From Sesamum alatum (lineage: Eukaryota; Streptophyta; Magnoliopsida; Lamiales; Pedaliaceae), in NCBI GenBank assembly GCA_034509735.1, contig JACGWO010000003.1, forward strand, positions 36,850,466 through 36,914,465: 64,000 nt of DNA, given 5' to 3'. The position numbers were made by a program, and so were the translations under genes. The notes under the pieces are model-generated. The model ran no database searches. It was given only the letters and a program-made list of their open reading frames with translations, and had not been told where the DNA came from. Positions 51,551-62,931 of this stretch are shown here, piece by piece. Each line of letters starts with the position of its first letter. The first letter of the stretch is position 1.

Positions 51551-52470
51551 GAGTAAAATTTATTTTGACACCCGAGTTTTGTTATTAATGTTATTTTGAT
51601 ACATGAGTAATTACAAATGGCTCAATTAGTATCCGAGTTATAATATTAATATTACTTTGGTACACGAATAATTACAAATGACTTAATTAGTACCCGAGTT
51701 TCACCATTAATATTATTTTGATACCCAGTTGATGTTTTTTATTTATTTTATTTAATATTATTTTTATATAATGACCATTTTACCCTTAGATAATAAATAA
51801 AAAAATAAAGGTATTAAAAAAATGTGAACAAAATAATAATATTTCATTAATTTTTTCTACTCACTTATTTATCAATATTATAAAATAAGTCAAAATGCAT
51901 TGCAACCATATAAAAGTTAAATTTGCATTCTAAATTTTTGAAAATTTATAAACTAAAATTGAAACTTTTGACTCTATATCTAAGTTTTGCAATCAAATTT
52001 TAATATCTCGATGAAATGCAAAAAATACCTTTGACGATGAAAACTTTGATTCCCCGTGACTTGACTATTAACATAAGTTAATTGATAATAATATTTTTAA
52101 TACATATATTGAGAGATAATGATAGTAGATAGTATTAATTAAAATTAAAATATAATAATTTTGATAACCAAATATGGGTCATAATAAAAATTTATCAATA
52201 GAAATTTGTGCAAAATTTTTTTTTGGTATATTACTAAGGGTAAATGGGCATTATATAAAAATATAATAGAAAAAATAAATAAAAAATATGAAGTGGGTAC
52301 CAAAATGATATTAATGGTGAAACTCGGGTACTAATTAAGTCATTTGCAATTACTCATGTCTCAAAATGACATTAGTTGTGAAACTCGAGTACTAATTGAG
52401 TCATTTGTAATTACTCATGTATCAAAGTAGCATTATTGACAAAACTCGGGTACCAAAATAAATTTTACTC
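51551..52470. mobile_element. 920-bp Mutator-type element with long inverted repeats
   Basis: A perfect 10-bp duplication, GTTTATTATG, flanks it (51541-51550, 52471-52480). Terminal inverted repeats start GAGTAAAATTTATTTTG on the left and CGAGTAAAATTTATTTTG-like on the complement of the right; they extend about 180 bp with high identity. Each arm holds about three repeats of a roughly 62-bp unit ('tttgatacatgagtaattac...gagtttcac'). The interior is AT-rich without coding frames. Confidence 0.82.
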
Positions 52471-52480
52471 GTTTATTATG

Positions 52481-53397
52481 AATGTGAAATTCATAAGGCT
52501 TAACGTTAGCCTGCTCTGCTGCCGGCGGCAGCCGGTCAGATATTATTTAAATCGGAATCCTTAATTAGCAAGCAATTTTAACCCATTGTTACGCAGACTG
52601 AGTAATAATATGATATTACATTTTTCAAGCGTATAATACTTTTTCTACGTGTGCTTGGCATTTAATCCAGTGTCCACACAATAATATCATGAAAAAAACT
52701 TCTGACATGAGTATACGCAATCGGATCTTTCAAGTACTAGCTACATAGATAGTGGGAAATTCTGGTCCTTGAATTACGATGTAGAGACTACTTATGATCT
52801 CCTGACATCAGTAACTGTTCCTGGGATAGAACAAACATCAAATTTACATAGGAAAGTGAAGGTGGAAACTATGATGCGATGGGAAACGGCTGTTTGAGAC
52901 AAAAACTACTAGATTTTGTTTTCCATATCTTCGATTAGGTACACCAAGATATCCAATCACGATATTATAGTGAAGCCGATGGACAAGCAAGAACACGGCG
53001 TGCAATCACGTTGTAGGGCACTAGAGAGTAGAGATTCGCAAGTATCAAACTCCAGTAAGATCCTCATCCAAGCTGCTATCCTAGGCAGAGCCGAGGAAGA
53101 ATCAAGTCCAGAAGCTAATGCATTTTGCTGTCCGAAATGGTTCTCAGAAGGTGATTCAACATTCATTACAACATTCTACACCTAAAAAGAGCCAAAAACC
53201 ACATGGTGTTTCGCAGTTAAGCTCAACTTCAAGCATCTACCATTGCTAGCACGGAAGAAACTAACACCTCTGTGCGAGAAAGGAAAACTCATGATACTTC
53301 CACTATGAATTAGGCAAAAGCAATTCTAGCCACTGCATTTACAAACGAGACACGCGAAATTGGTTTGAATTTATTGTATAACCGTAGATATATTGTT
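52481..53397. other. Intergenic DNA and 3' UTR
   Basis: 52505-52545 contains a small GC palindrome (gctgccggcggcagc). From about 52700 the composition becomes balanced. The open frames on both strands at 52916-53185 do not resemble a protein and may be the untranslated end of the neighbouring minus-strand gene. Confidence 0.35.
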
Positions 53398-55519
53398 TCA
53401 AACATCTCTAGCCAGCCCAGAAAGATCAAATTCTCCATCAGAGTTACACTTGGGAAGAGCTTCTTTCGGAGGGACATCTTCAATGTGGATTCCACGCTTA
53501 TTGTGTGGCGATGAGGAATCTGTATCAAATATGTGCGGCACCCCAAGTGAACTGAAGAACTCATTCTTCATCTCTTCAGCTGCTTCGAAAAATCGGTTAA
53601 TGCCACCAAAGAAACCACGTTCAATAGCTTCAATATCACTACGCAACCCAGGAAAGTAAAAGGGGTCACGCTCCGCAGATTCCAGGGGAAATGAACCATT
53701 AACCATTTGGGCTGTGACATCTTCCTCAGTGTATTCTTTGTTAGATTGTACCATCTCACTAGGCCTGAGTAAAAGGTATACCACGTAAACTAATCAGCCA
53801 ATCATGGTAAGGCAATATTCATTGTATTCCAAACACAGACAGTAAGGACAGGAAGAATCTAGGATGTCGGAGTGCAAATTGAACTAGAACCAGTAGTAAG
53901 TAAACCAAATCAAGCAAACCTTGGATAAGTAAACAACATTATCACAATAGAATATTTATGGCTGCTAGACCATGTCATTCCTGTCTACAGTGTAGTTTAT
54001 ACGACAAGGCAACCACTTAAGAACAAATATGTAAGAAAATGGGAAGGAGCATGCCATGAAAGGAAATCAACCAAACAATCATAATTTAATATCTAACATA
54101 TAACTTCCACTATTTATACTGTGTTATTCAAAAATACTTTGTTAATCAAACTACATTTGCTTAACTCTAGATTATTTGCAGAAAAGAAAAATGAATTACA
54201 TCTTCCACCACATATTCGAGCAAGGAAAACTTCCAGAAAAAGGTTTTTGGTAGAATTCGCTCCTCAATTCTTCTATTGACATCTTAACGGAAGAATTCCA
54301 ACTTTTCAGAGTTGACTATTGCCTATTTCTTCAACATTCCTAACATCATTACCATCTTTGACAACTATTTCCCACTTGCTAATCACTCCATCCAATATGT
54401 TTCTTGCCAATGTAGTTTCTCCGTTTGCATGCTTCATTCTCTCTGATTCCTTAAACTTCACTGCTTTCTTTCCATATGTTCCATTGTTTGGTGAAGTGGC
54501 TAGCAGTTCCTCTCACTCTCCTCTCTCTCATTTGAGGGATCTGTAAATCAATTCAAGGCAACTTCAGAAGTCACAGCACTCACTGACAGGACCTGTCTTT
54601 TTAAACTCTAGGCACCCAAATTTATTGCTTGTCTTCCGCAAAACACATGACATCAGTCTGGAAAAACACTAATACTAGGGCCTCAACTACAACTTTATGT
54701 ACAGTATAACTTGTATTAAGCAACCAAAATTCAGCTTAAGACATAAATGCTTATATTTGTCAATTACATGTAGGCCATGAAGTTCTGTGGTCGGCTACTT
54801 TGAAACTACTGAGTTTGTGTTCTTTCCCAGCTCTGACTTACATAAGGATAAGCTGGAGTTGCATTCTTTCCCCCTACTCTTACATGTTCAGACTCTCATC
54901 ACCATTTCATTTGCTCAATTTTTTTTCTAAGCGTTCCTCAAAGCTTTTCAACAGATTTATTCTTTTCCTAGGCCTACGGAAAAATAATTGCTAGATTTAA
55001 TCTGAACATATAATTATCATCACGAACTTTCACTATATAACAAAAGGGGAAAAAGTTATCCGTGTATAACAAATAAAAACGGAAAGTAAGAATAGAATTA
55101 ACCCAATATTGAAACTGAAAATAAAAAATAAAAAAAGGTATGCGAAGCAGAATCTGTCCTTCCTCATATCATCCGTATAAGTTCCTCAAGCGATTGAATG
55201 CAAAGAGAAATACAAACAAATTAAATTTGTTTACCAATGGAAACAACACTATATCGAATTCCAGCATCTGAAATAGAGCACTATTAAAAATTTACCTTCC
55301 AACGCAGTCCTTGAAAATCTGTTCAGTTTTCTCGCACTTGCGAATGAATTTCCCAGGCTCTACTTCCTCCGTGCGGCACTGCGACTTCACCACCTTGCGG
55401 GTGGCGCAGCGGTCGTCTTTATCGTCAACTTTAGGGTTCGAGGAGCCGCGAAACTCGCCTATGTCACCGGCGGAGGAGGAACCATAATCGGAATCATCAT
55501 TCTTCCACACCCAACCCAT
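53398..55519 (-). CDS. Mal d 1/Fra a 1-associated-type protein
   Basis: Two exons on the minus strand, 55519-55296 and 53764-53398, joined AG|GTAAAT...CTCAG|G, give 196 residues. The N-terminus starts MGWVWKNDD, followed by an acidic Ser/Gly-rich stretch and a Cys-containing block (CATRKVVKSQC, FIRKCEKTEQIFKDCVGRP) with four cysteines. The second exon has EYTEEDVTAQMVNGS, a GLRSDIEAIERGFFGGINRF helix-like block and a C-terminal acidic region (EALPKCNSDGEFDLSGL). I recall the family as 'Mal d 1-associated protein', named for interaction with a PR-10 allergen; molecular function is not established. In Arabidopsis the relative At2g35900 lies next to CPK25, as it does beside the CDPK here. The 1.5 kb intron shows nothing notable. 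Confidence 0.9.
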
Positions 55520-55667
55520 TGCAGCCTGATCTTGTGAAAAGTTCAGTTAGAACTGTGTGAATTTTGATTCGCGGACAATCTAGAACAGTGGTAACTTGCA
55601 GAGAGGTCCACACCATGCCTTTTATAGTAGAGGGCCATTACGGTAATTACCACCGACATATAAAATA

Positions 55668-56106
55668 GGGTTAATTACATTTAGACCCCCTCTGAAAATG
55701 CATAATTACACTTTCCCCCAAAGAAGTTTTGAAATTACATTTACACCCCCTCTAAAAATTCTTTGTTTACACCTAACCTCCATTCGTTAAAGTTTGGACG
55801 GAAAATGTTCATTTCAACAAAAATAATTACATAAATTTTCAATTTTACCTCTCATTTAACATTCTCGTGCAATAATTTTGTACTTATAAGAAAAAAATTT
55901 AATAATATTGGCCTCACTCCATACATATACGTTACACTTATCCTCTTATAAGTACAAAAATATACATGAGAATATTAAATGATGGGAAAAATTAAAAATT
56001 TGTGTAATTATTTTTGTTAACGTGAACATTTTTCGTCCAAACTCTAACGGATGGGGGTCAGGTGTAAACAGAGAATTTTCGGAGGGGGTGTAAGTGTAAT
56101 TAACCC
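55668..56106. mobile_element. 439-bp foldback MITE, Mutator-type
   Basis: A perfect 9-bp duplication, TATAAAATA, flanks it (55659-55667, 56107-56115). The left end is GGGTTAATTACATTTAGACC; the complement of the right end is GGGTTAATTACACTTACACC. The arms stay similar for about 190 bp ('gtttggacgaaaaatgttca', 'ttttgtacttataag'). The left arm carries about 50 extra bp, a partial duplication of its own end ('aattacatttacaccccctc'). Confidence 0.88.
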
Positions 56107-56116
56107 TATAAAATAT

Positions 56117-56498
56117 GGCAAAGTTATATTTTTTGTCCAGTAACTGTATATCATTAGCACTTTTGATCTTTTAATTTACTCTATTTATACATTTAGTTCT
56201 TTCTTTTTTTTACGATTTCTGAACATCTCACATTTGGTTTGTTTTAAGACAAATTTAGTCTTGTGTTTATAATTTTGGTCATATTGTCACTCGAATAGAT
56301 CTCATTTGTTGTCCTGTAATTATATGTCACCAGTGTTAAATTTGTCAACACAGGACTAAATTTGTCAAAAAAATGACCAAATCTGATATGTATTGGACTG
56401 AATTTGTCAAAAAAAAAATTAAATGTATAAATAAAATAAATTACAGAACTAAAAATACTAACAACATAAAATTACAGGACTAAATATATAATTTTGTT
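56117..56498. mobile_element. 382-bp foldback MITE abutting the previous one
   Basis: The left end is GGCAAAGTTATATTTTTTGT; the complement of the right end is AACAAAATTATATATTTAGT. It is flanked by TATAAAATAT at 56107-56116 and 56499-56508, and the left copy is also the right-hand duplication of the element before it. Interior: 'aatttgtcaacacaggactaaatttgtc' type repeats (positions about 56339-56370), shared with the decayed copy at 2415-2775. Confidence 0.78.
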
Positions 56499-57079
56499 TA
56501 TAAAATATTTATTAAAAAAAAATAATTGTTCAACGTGCAATAAACTAATAAAGTAAGTTAACTTATAGTAAATATGTATGCATTAATTTTTTTTTTAATT
56601 TTCTTGTTAATATTAATAAATTTTATGAATTTTATTAATTGATAGATTTATTTATTGGGTGAAAATAAACTTTAAATAATTAAATGCAATTTTTCAAATA
56701 ATAGATATTTACGTATAATTATCCCAGACTTCAGACGAGATGGGGTAATTACGTTATTACTTTAAATGGAATTATTCGTAAATCAATTTTAGGCCTTTTA
56801 TGTTATGACTTTTTACTTTTACTACGTAATTAGTTAATTTGAATTGGTCGGTACTGTAGAAAGAACAACTAAATAAATAAAATTTTATTTGCCACAATAC
56901 AAAGGCAATTGTAGAACGAATAGAGTCGGACCCAATAGTTGGACTTGAATTTTGTCCGGTTATTCATCAAGTCGAGTTTGATCGAGCTCTAATCCAACAA
57001 ACCTAAATATAAGGTTCAATATCCTTATCCAGACTTAATAATTGTATTTAACAGGTCAATACTTAAAATATTTTTAAAT

Positions 57080-57350
57080 AATTACAATTACATTTTTAAG
57101 TTATAGTATATTTACATAAATCATTCATGTCTTTTACATAATCACAAAAATTACTATTGACAGCCAAAAAATAGGAATAATATGTGTAATAATAGTAACG
57201 TTTTTCAGGGGTGTGCATGCAATTGTCCCAAAAATAGTGATGGTCTGTATAATAATGTTGCTGTTTCTGATGAATGTATGTATAATATCCAAGAAACATG
57301 GGTGATATGTGTAAACAAACCACAATTCAGACGGTGTCAATATAATTATC
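57080..57350. repeat. AT-rich dispersed repeat, uninterrupted copy
   Basis: It shows the same order of motifs as 11930-12440 and 28811-29165: 'ttacataaatcattcatg', 'attactattgacagccaaaaaata', 'gtaataatagtaacgtttttc', 'gtgtgcatgcaattgtcc'. It serves as the empty-site reference for the nested MITE at 11986-12225. Confidence 0.55.
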
Positions 57351-57580
57351 CCAACATCTTTTTATGGATTAGTTTTGTAAACAAACTCAGAAATAGGTGC
57401 TCATACTTTTGTATCTTTAGAACCATATCAACACTTCAAAGAAAAGTATGCATTTTCTTTGTCTGTCCGCAAATAGTGCTGACTGCTGAGGCTCAACTCA
57501 ATTTCCTTGCATCTATGGAGTCTACAACGTTACACAGTTCAAAGAACAAGAACACAAGCCACTTTACGCATACTACTTTA

Positions 57581-60580
57581 CTATGAAGAAACGAAATGCA
57601 AGCAGCAAAACCTCGATTTCTTGTTCTTGGTTTTAGGCGCCCGAGTTCCAGTGTCATCACCGTTTGCATCAGAACTCAGAGTGTAGTTTTCTGCTACTTT
57701 CTCGAAGACAGTTGAGCCAGTTGGCTGGTTCATGGAGGCATGCAAAGCAATGCGGTTAGAGTTAGACAGGTTTGATCGGTCTTCGTATGGCGAGGCTGGG
57801 GCGATCTTGTTTTGGTCCCTTGTGTAAGAATTGGACCGCTTATGCCTGAAAGATGATAATTTGTCAACAAAATCAGAGGACCGGAGTACATTTATCTTGT
57901 ATCTCAATACAATGTATTGTCTACAACCAAGACAAAGAAAGATACTTATAATGTCCGAAACAAAATAACTAACGAGAACGTAATCCTACTACTACGCTTC
58001 TGACTGAAATTTCTGCTTTTCTGTGGTTTTAAAATACGGATTTTTGTTTCAGAAAAATTACCTTGACGCGTGGCTGTCTGAGCTGGCCGTTCTAGGTTCG
58101 AGTGTATCCATGTCTTGCGGACCTAGTTTCGAAGATTCAGCACAAATACCTTTCTTTCCACTCATTTGATCGGCTCCTGAGGTTGATTCTTCCACAGCTT
58201 CCTTCTCTAAATTAGTTAAGTTTATCTTACTGATGCCAGGCCAGCCCTTTTCCGGACCACATTTGTTCTCCCGAAACATGGAAATAACCTTGTCCAATGT
58301 TTCCAGAGCTTCTTCTACTTCTCGCCTAACACGAACTTTCTTCCTGGTCTTGGATTCAACATAGTTTTCTCCAATTCCATCTTTTGTTGTCAGAGCTTCT
58401 TCCCCTTTAGCGCTAATGACGGATTCCTCCTCGTTCTCGAAGGATTCACTTCCGTTTGCATGTGTTTCTTCCAACTCCTCGATTTCACTTTGCTTGTTTT
58501 TATCTCCAACCATTACTTCCTCAGTTTCTGAACGAACAATAGAATCATCACACCGACTATTTTCCTTAGCATCGTCATCTTCAAACGCTTCTCTACTTTC
58601 TTCAACCATAATAGGTGTGCTTCTTTCTAGATTCTCTAGATTCAGACTCGTCTTTCCTGAATAAAGAGCCTCACGTATACGAGCGTACAGAGGTTCCTTT
58701 AAAGCCTCGCGGAATATCTCATCACCTTTAGAAACGGAGGCAACTTCCTGTAGTTTTCCAAGAATGTCAAACATAAGACGAACAAAGAACTGGCTAGGTG
58801 CTTACAGGAAGATATATTAACCTTTTTATAGAGCTTGAAACCGCTACCAATGAGCTGCCTCGAGAAAAAATTGATGATTGTTGGAGGAACAAAGTCTAGT
58901 TTGATATCCATGTTTGCTATTGTCCTGCAGAAATGAATATATACACTCGGTTGGGCTTGGAGATGTTAACAGCAGCCGGTATAGTTATTCATCAACGGAT
59001 TGGATTTTCTGTTATACTCCATTCAACATACACACGCCAAGTGTATAAAATATTTCCCAAAAAATAAATGATGTCATCCTTGTACACATGACATTTGGAG
59101 TCTGTACGTTAAATGGAGTAAAGGATGAAATAGGATTTGCAACAAAAAATCCCAATCTGATTCATCAGTAGTACAAAGGTGAGACATGAAACTTACCTGA
59201 AGTAACTCCTATTAGCAGTTACTTTCTGTAAGGCAAACCCTCCCACAACATCCATTCTCACCACTTCCTCTGCATCAGGTATCCCGTCCCTCGTGAATCC
59301 ATGAGTACTTGTGTCGATGGTCTCAGAGTCGGAAATCTGAGAATACATTAATTTTCTTTGTAATTTTTGTAATCAAGTGGAGGTGCATGTTGATGGAAAC
59401 AGAAGAAGCACTGCTCGTTTACCGAGTTAAGGAGCACAACAATAAGGTCGTCATCAAAGTACTCAAATGCAAAATAATGAATGAGAGCCTCTCTGCTTGA
59501 TAGCGGCCATGTAACCTTCATCCTTTCTTCCAAATATCAGGAACGTGTCAGCATCTGAAAGAATCATGCCCTTTGCACCGACTCAAGCAAAATAAGATCG
59601 TTTGGGTGTACCTTACTAAAGAGATCTGTTCACCAGTTCTAACCCTTTGTAAACACTGGGACGAGACGACTTTGAAAGGTGGGATTGCAATTTGAGGCCA
59701 CCTGGGAGAAGAAGAAGAAACTACATAAGTTGGCCAATCGTTTTTTTAACTTGTCAAGAAACCACATCATAGCACAAACGATTAGGTTGTAGTAAAACTT
59801 ATATCTAGTAGTTACCATTTCTGATAGAGGCTCGACTCCCATGAAATACACATACCTGTTACAGATAATAACGTGTTAAAAAAGTATTCATGAAAATCGA
59901 GTCTCAATTGAAAAACTAGTTGACAGAAGATCCAAAAAGGAAATCGTCGAGCATTTTATTTTAGTTTAGCTTACAAACATCGACCGGCCCATCCACATAT
60001 CCTTCGGCAAGTAGAGTGTGAAAGGGAGTGCCTTCTGGTCCTTCTCGGTACATAACTCGGAGTTCTTCTGTGTCCTGTTTTACCTACAATATAAGAACAG
60101 TAAATTACAGTGCACGGGGCTAAAACATAATTGACACAACAATAAATCAAATCCAATATGTGTAATAACGCAGACAGAAATACCATAGGAAAAATGTAAA
60201 TTAACGGACAAGGAAAAAAGTTAGCATACTTTCCAGGCACCGTGTGACTTCTCGACATCATTGACGGAGGCACTCCTCAACATACTGAGAAAATTGGAGA
60301 CCTCCTTGCTTCTTCTTTCGACAACATTCTCCGTGCATTCTGCAAAGCACATATTGCAGGTAGCATTACATAATAAGCTGTTTTAATCAAATACTAGCAC
60401 TAATATCAGAAGAATTCACTAAAAGTATCAACATAAATAACCTTTAAGGCAACAATCCGATGATTGTAAAATTTGATTCTTGACAAGGGTCCGAAGGATT
60501 TCATGATTTGTCAAGTCAGGTGATGCCAGTGTCTTGTCCAGCTTCCCTCTATAATCAGATATGTTGCCTTTCCCCTCCAT
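57581..60580 (-). CDS. START-like (polyketide cyclase/lipid transport superfamily) protein
   Basis: Ten coding exons on the minus strand: 60580-60442, 60339-60230, 60083-59975, 59855-59816, 59701-59612, 59522-59423, 59336-59197, 58924-58822, 58747-58062, 57845-57581; 593 residues with consistent phases. Residues about 75-290 look like a START fold: AWKVKQDTEELRVMYREGPE, FHTLLAEGYVDGPVDVCMCI, SWESSLYQKWWPQ, EQISLVRMKVTWPLSSREAL, FEYFDDDLIVVLLNSISDSE, MDVVGGFALQKVTANRSYFR, then MDIKLDFVPPTIINFFSRQL. The fold usually holds a lipid; ligand unknown. The 300-residue C-terminus is acidic and Glu-rich and ends in a basic stretch with a Cys pair (SRFCCLHFVSS), possibly lipidated. I recall At5g06440 and At3g11720 as relatives. 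A leader intron runs 61204-60597 (GTAAGT...TTTTAG). Confidence 0.9.
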
Positions 60581-61204
60581 ATTTACATATCAAATCCTAA
60601 AACGGAACATAATTCGTCTTTTGTTACTATTCATACACGAAAAACTGCACTCGAAACAGCAAAAGATCCAATCTCAAAACAAAGTAGGCAATTCAATAGT
60701 CGAAATTCTTAAACATGCCGAATAACATGAACATGTACAAATATGTTCATCACCCAAAAATATGTCTTAGTGTATGCATTATTAGATATTACATTCAACA
60801 AATCAACATCAAGAATTGCTTCATTCATGGAAAATACAAATCCTTCTCAAGCCTATTAGAGAAACAAAACTTCACCTATTAAAGTATAGCAGGGAAGAAA
60901 CAGAAAAAGCAAACATGAACATGCCCATAACCAGAAACAAACTAATTTCCATTACAACATAGATAAACACCACGGAATGTTTCTTATTACCTCCTCAGCT
61001 CTCATCCGAAACAGAAAGAACACATAAAATCGATTAAAACTCCAATCTTCTCTACCAAGTAAATAACCCACCAACAACAAAAGATTCTTGCCGAAGATCA
61101 CATCTTTTTACTCAACTAAACTTCAAGAATCGCACCCCACACACACACACACAAAGAATCATGCATTAATTGGTGGTTAAAGAGTTGGAAAATAACTCAC
61201 TTAC

Positions 61205-61460
61205 AGCTGTTTTCAAGAAAGCCCAGTTGGTGTTTTGGAGTTTCGGAGTTGGAAGAAAGTTGGAATTTGATGCAACAGAGTTGCAGATCTCAAAACGGGG
61301 AAGGAATAGAGGAGGACGCAACTCCGACCACATAGGCGGATGCTTAGCGTGGGGCTTTCTTGAGTATAACGAATTTGCAAACACACGGCAGAACAAAAAC
61401 GATGCTGCCTGCCTTTAACTGTTATTTCCAGAATCTGGTAAATAAAACAAACCAAAACCC
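61205..61460 (-). other. First (untranslated) exon and promoter of the START-like gene
   Basis: The predicted leader donor (GCT|GTAAGTGAG on the minus strand) sits at 61204. The sequence 61205-61400 has balanced composition and open frames on both strands without protein similarity, consistent with 5' UTR and core promoter. No clear TATA box. Confidence 0.45.
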
Positions 61461-62515
61461 ATTAAATTATTGAGGTAAAGATTTATTGCCGCGGTGTCTG
61501 TGTGTGTGAGTGCGTGTCTTTTGTTTTTGTCTCCGGAGTTTCTTTTGGTGTTGGTGGATGGCTCATGGCTGTTCTTGTTTCCATGTGGAGCACAATTAGT
61601 TGACCCGGTTCAAAACCTCATAATTATAAGCAAAAGATACAACCAACCGAAAGCGATTGTTTTTCAAGTAGAAAATTAGTTATCATCCCACTCGATTCTC
61701 ACGAGTATATAAAAAAAATTTCAGTGTGATATAAATAAAAAAAATGTGAAAATAAACAAAGATAAAAATAAAAAAAAATAAAAAAGAAATTTGTAGGAAG
61801 AAGGAGACGTGGAGCGATGTCAAAAAGAAAAAATGAATTACAGTCGTGAATTTATTAAAAGTATGAAAGTTAATTTATAAGAAAAAGAATCGTGGAGTAT
61901 AATTATAGATTATTAAAAAATATTAAAATTATCATTTTCACCATTTTTTCTTTTTAAGAATTAAATGAATTAAATAATAAATTTAAATATTCAAAAGTTG
62001 GTACAACAAAATGTTTCCTTATAATAATTTAGATAATATAGATAATGAATTACACAATTCAATATGACAAATAATACTATTAATTAGTTAAATACAATAA
62101 TAATTTCATTATGGTAATATATTTAATCTAATATAATGACTTACAAGTTTTAAACCTCGGAGAGATCTGACTAACTGTTGTGATCATATTAAATTTTTTA
62201 TTTTATTTAATATATACATGCCATCGTGTATAAAGATTGTGGCAATTAGAAAATATTTTGATTGATGGTTTGTATATATTAAATGAAATAAAAAAATAAA
62301 ATGATTTAAAATAAGAAATCAAATTGGCTTACCAAGTCTTCAATTATTGCATTTCTTTATTATGTGAGCGTGTATTAAAAACATTCTCCTGGAATAAATT
62401 CCAAAAAAAAGTACTTAAAAGGCAATCTTTTAAAGGTGCAACGCTAAACTTATGCCATATTATACATCATACGAAAAAATAATAATTATAATTGACTGTT
62501 TTTTTGGATAAATTA
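61461..62515. other. Intergenic AT-rich DNA
   Basis: GT-rich 61490-61560, then A-rich tracts (61730-61785). No gene or clear repeat. Confidence 0.35.
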
Positions 62516-62931
62516 CAATGAGTCTACTGAGATTTGACATAATTATAAATATCCTTTCGTTATTTGAAAAATTATAAATACCTCATTGATTTTAACAGTC
62601 GTTCAACAACTAGTCCAATCGATTAGTTTATATTAGATTTTTATCCATTTATTGTAGTGAACGAACCAAAATATTCTTGTGGACAATAAATTATAACTTT
62701 ACTTATTTGTTTAAAATTTTCTGAATTTTTTTATAAACTAACTTGACATTTTTTTTATAATTTTTAATTTTTTTTAAAGAAGAAAAAACAACAAGGGAAA
62801 ATTTGACTTTTAAAACCCCTCTAAAGATTACATAATTTTATCAAACATGAAGGATATATTATCAATTTTTCAAACAATAAGAGGGTATTCATAAATATTC
62901 CAAACATCATGAGAGCTTGTTGTAATCGACG
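62516..62931. mobile_element. Foldback MITE of the 'attacaatga' family
   Basis: The left end is GGATAAATTACAATGAGTC; the complement of the right end is CGTCGATTACAACAAGCTC. Landmarks shared with the 21.8 and 42.3 kb copies: 'gacataattataaatatcc', 'cgttcaacaacta', 'ataagagggtattcata'. Both flanks are T tracts, so the target duplication is not measurable. Confidence 0.6.

Noticed and set aside
54319..54994. Plus-strand frames of 75 and 64 codons
   Set aside because: They lie in the intron of the Mal d 1-associated-type gene and have low-complexity Ser/Leu/Phe composition of T/C-rich DNA.
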